A DNA stretch of 7,884 nt from JANNSW01 sp031431235 (GTDB lineage: Bacteria; Pseudomonadota; Alphaproteobacteria; Rhizobiales; Hyphomicrobiaceae), in NCBI GenBank assembly GCA_031431235.1, contig JANPDA010000270.1:1-7884 (forward strand). The letters are read 5' to 3'. Every line of letters begins with the position of its first letter. Within the stretch, counting starts at the first letter, position 1. The position numbers were made by a program, and so were the translations under genes. The notes under the pieces are model-generated. The model saw only the letters and a list, made by a program, of their open reading frames with translations, was not told the DNA's origin and searched no databases. Shown piece after piece: positions 6,691 to 7,884 of this stretch.

Positions 6691-7502
6691 GCGCGCTCCA
6701 GATGGGCGCGCAGCAGCGGGCTCGCAAGCGCGAGGATCAGTAGCACGATCGCCAGCATGATGAACGACAGCGCAGCGCCGAGCGGCCAGTTGAAGGCGGT
6801 GATGAACTGGCTCTCGATGATCGGCCCCAGCATGATCGCCTGCTTGCCGCCCAGGATGCGCGGCTCCATGAACGAGCCGATCACCGGCACGAAGATGAGC
6901 AGCACCGCCGCGATCACTCCGGGCAGGCTCAACGGCAGCACGACGCGCTGGAACGTTTGCCGCCGGGTCGCCCCGAGGCTTCGGGCCGCCTCGATCAGAT
7001 GGTCGTCGATCGCCTGCAGCGACACGTAGATGGTCAGGATCGCATAGGGCAGGTAGGCATGGACGAGGCCGATCACGATCGCGGGATAGGTGAACAGCAG
7101 CCCGACCGGCTCGCGCAGCACCATGGTCCAGGAGAAGGTGCGCACCAGCGCGTTCGACCAGAACGGCAGGATCACCAAGAGGAAGATCGCCTCGCGCCAG
7201 CGGCCCTTGATCTGCTTGGCGAGCAGGTAGGCGGCCGGGTAGGCGAGCACGAGACAGGCGATGGTGACGTAGAGGCCGAGCTCGAAGGATCTCCAGGCAT
7301 TGTACCAGTAGATGTGCTTGGTGAAGAAGTCCGTGTAGTTGGCGAGTGTCAGCTCCGCCACGCGACCACCGATCGGGGTCGCGGACAGGAAGCTCACATA
7401 GAGCATTGCCGCGAGCGGCAGGAAAATGGTCAGCGTCAGCCAGAGATAGGCCGGCGCCGTGAGCGCGAGGATGGTGAGGTTGCGGCGGCGGGATGGGGGC
7501 AT
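6687..7502 (-). CDS. ABC transporter permease, PotB-like
   Basis: This inner-membrane permease is the first gene of the transporter operon and the partner of the PotC-like protein. The 271-residue protein has a short basic N-terminus (MPPSRRRN), a first membrane span at about 9-33, and around six spans in total. The cytoplasmic EAA loop is at 171-195 (EAARSLGATRRQTF... then VVLPLSLPG). PotB-type landmarks are LANYTDFF (53-60), SNALVRTFSW (116-125), LPYAILTIYVSLQ (151-163) and ILGGKQAIMLGPIIESQF (216-233). ATG 7502 is the first Met in the frame; the frame remains open for some distance upstream and no clear Shine-Dalgarno is visible, so a slightly earlier non-ATG start is possible. The binding-protein gene usually accompanying such transporters is not adjacent. 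Confidence 0.94.
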   Translation of the reverse strand: MPPSRRRNLTILALTAPAYLWLTLTIFLPLAAMLYVSFLSATPIGGRVAELTLANYTDFFTKHIYWYNAWRSFELGLYVTIACLVLAYPAAYLLAKQIKGRWREAIFLLVILPFWSNALVRTFSWTMVLREPVGLLFTYPAIVIGLVHAYLPYAILTIYVSLQAIDDHLIEAARSLGATRRQTFQRVVLPLSLPGVIAAVLLIFVPVIGSFMEPRILGGKQAIMLGPIIESQFITAFNWPLGAALSFIMLAIVLLILALASPLLRAHLERA

Positions 7503-7666
7503 TAGTGCTGCAATCGCGATGACGGTGGGGCGACCGGCTGTCGTCCGCGCCGGATCTGTTTGGCTAAGTCCTCAACTTACGGCACACGGCTGCAAGCGCA
7601 ATGGGCATGGTGGCGGACTGCGATTGGCCGGGTGACGAAAAGGCCGCATCGTGATATCGAGGCACC
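7503..7666. other. Divergent intergenic region
   Basis: These 164 bases separate the minus-strand transporter operon from the plus-strand antitoxin-like ORF and should hold promoters for both. On the minus strand, TTGCGC followed 16 bases later by TAAGTT (around 7580-7605) is a weak candidate. On the plus strand, GTGACG (7632-7637) lies about 15 bases before GATATC (7653-7658), also weak. GAGG (7659-7662) four bases before ATG 7667 is the probable antitoxin ribosome binding site. I see no convincing operator, riboswitch or terminator. Confidence 0.35.
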
Positions 7667-7846
7667 ATGACCACGCTACTCGACCAAGCCGTCGCCAAGG
7701 TTCGCGAGCTCCCCGTGGTGGAGCAGAACCACGCCGCTGAAACGCTGCTCGCACTGGCCGAGCTCGCACAGCGGGGCGCTGTGTACAAGCTCGCGCCTGG
7801 GGAGATCGAGGCCATCGACGAGGGGCCGGCCGCTACCCATTTCTGA
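7667..7846 (+). CDS. ParD/RelB-type antitoxin-like protein, apparently truncated
   Basis: This 59-residue ORF begins MTTLLDQAVAKVRELP and continues VVEQNHAAETLLALAEL. The pattern of a short helix, the ELP turn, a helix rich in Ala/Leu and then KLAPGEIEAIDEG matches small antitoxins paired with ParE/RelE toxins, in which the tail usually reads like LTPEQIAEVEEG and continues 15-30 residues further. Here the reading frame ends six residues later as PAATHF and a TGA at 7844-7846. Those last residues are out of frame with what looks like the C-terminal part of a ParE toxin in the same DNA. The antitoxin C-terminus, which normally wraps the toxin, therefore seems to be lost by a deletion. The N-terminal part may still be expressed; GAGG stands four bases before the ATG. 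Resemblance is from memory of the families and not from alignment. Confidence 0.6.
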   Translation: MTTLLDQAVAKVRELPVVEQNHAAETLLALAELAQRGAVYKLAPGEIEAIDEGPAATHF

Positions 7847-7884
7847 TCTTCTACCGGATCGACGAAGCCGGTGGCGAGGTGGTG
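7822..7884 (+). pseudogene. ParE/RelE-type toxin remnant (C-terminal part only, runs off the right edge)
   Basis: In the frame with codons starting at 7822, 7825 and so on, the DNA encodes GAGRYPFLIFYRIDEAGGEVV up to the edge (first residue at 7822, RYPFLIFYRI from 7831). ParE-family toxins typically end with a segment of this kind (GxYxxLIFYRV followed by a charged turn and a Val-rich strand leading to an HGARD-like tail). The 60-70 residues that should precede it, including the toxin start and first helices, are missing; the upstream sequence is instead the antitoxin-like ORF in a different frame. The join lies at about 7818-7830. I infer an internal deletion that removed the antitoxin tail and the toxin front. 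The remaining toxin C-terminus is outside the window. Confidence 0.5.

Noticed and set aside
5906..6727. Extension of the ATPase frame upstream, suggesting a permease-ATPase fusion
   Set aside because: The extension is not membrane-like; it is an out-of-frame reading of the PotC-like permease. The ATPase starts at ATG 5905 just before Walker A at the normal distance.
7564..7815. 83-residue minus-strand ORF upstream of the PotB-like permease
   Set aside because: It is Ser-rich, antisense to the antitoxin-like ORF, and shows no family features; it is treated as a shadow.

Overview
The window looks like chromosomal DNA from a high-GC alphaproteobacterium, probably Hyphomicrobiales (Rhizobiales) or a relative. 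This rests on GC-rich coding with long antisense open frames, the def-fmt pair, and an iron-type deformylase with an EGCLSIP motif. The assignment is inference, because no rRNA or other marker is present. Almost everything reads on the minus strand, so transcription runs from high to low coordinates.

Right edge (7667-7884, plus strand): a short ORF resembling a ParD/RelB-type antitoxin. It is followed, in another frame, by what looks like only the C-terminal part of a ParE/RelE-type toxin. This appears to be the scar of a decayed toxin-antitoxin module.

7502 down to 2011 (minus strand): five genes in one run: PotB-type permease, PotC-type permease, PotA-type ATPase, isochorismatase-family cysteine hydrolase, and a GH63/mannosylglycerate-hydrolase-type glycoside hydrolase. 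All four junctions have 4-base start/stop overlaps (GTGA once, ATGA three times), so this is almost certainly one translationally coupled operon. Neither hydrolase has a visible signal peptide. The simplest reading is that the transporter imports a small glycosylated and/or amide-containing solute that the two enzymes break down in the cytoplasm. No periplasmic binding protein gene is visible. The substrate cannot be read from the sequence.

1932 down to 471 (minus strand): def (peptide deformylase) and fmt (Met-tRNAi formyltransferase), the paired enzymes of N-formylmethionine metabolism. A good sigma70-like promoter sits so close to the def ATG that its mRNA may be leaderless.

397 down to the left edge (minus strand): the N-terminal 132 residues of an unrecognised protein. 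Its GC content (about 59% by hand count over 1-360) is lower than that of its neighbours. It lies immediately downstream of fmt, where truA often sits in rhizobia, so it may be an insertion. No tRNA, rRNA, CRISPR array, insertion sequence or convincing intrinsic terminator was seen.
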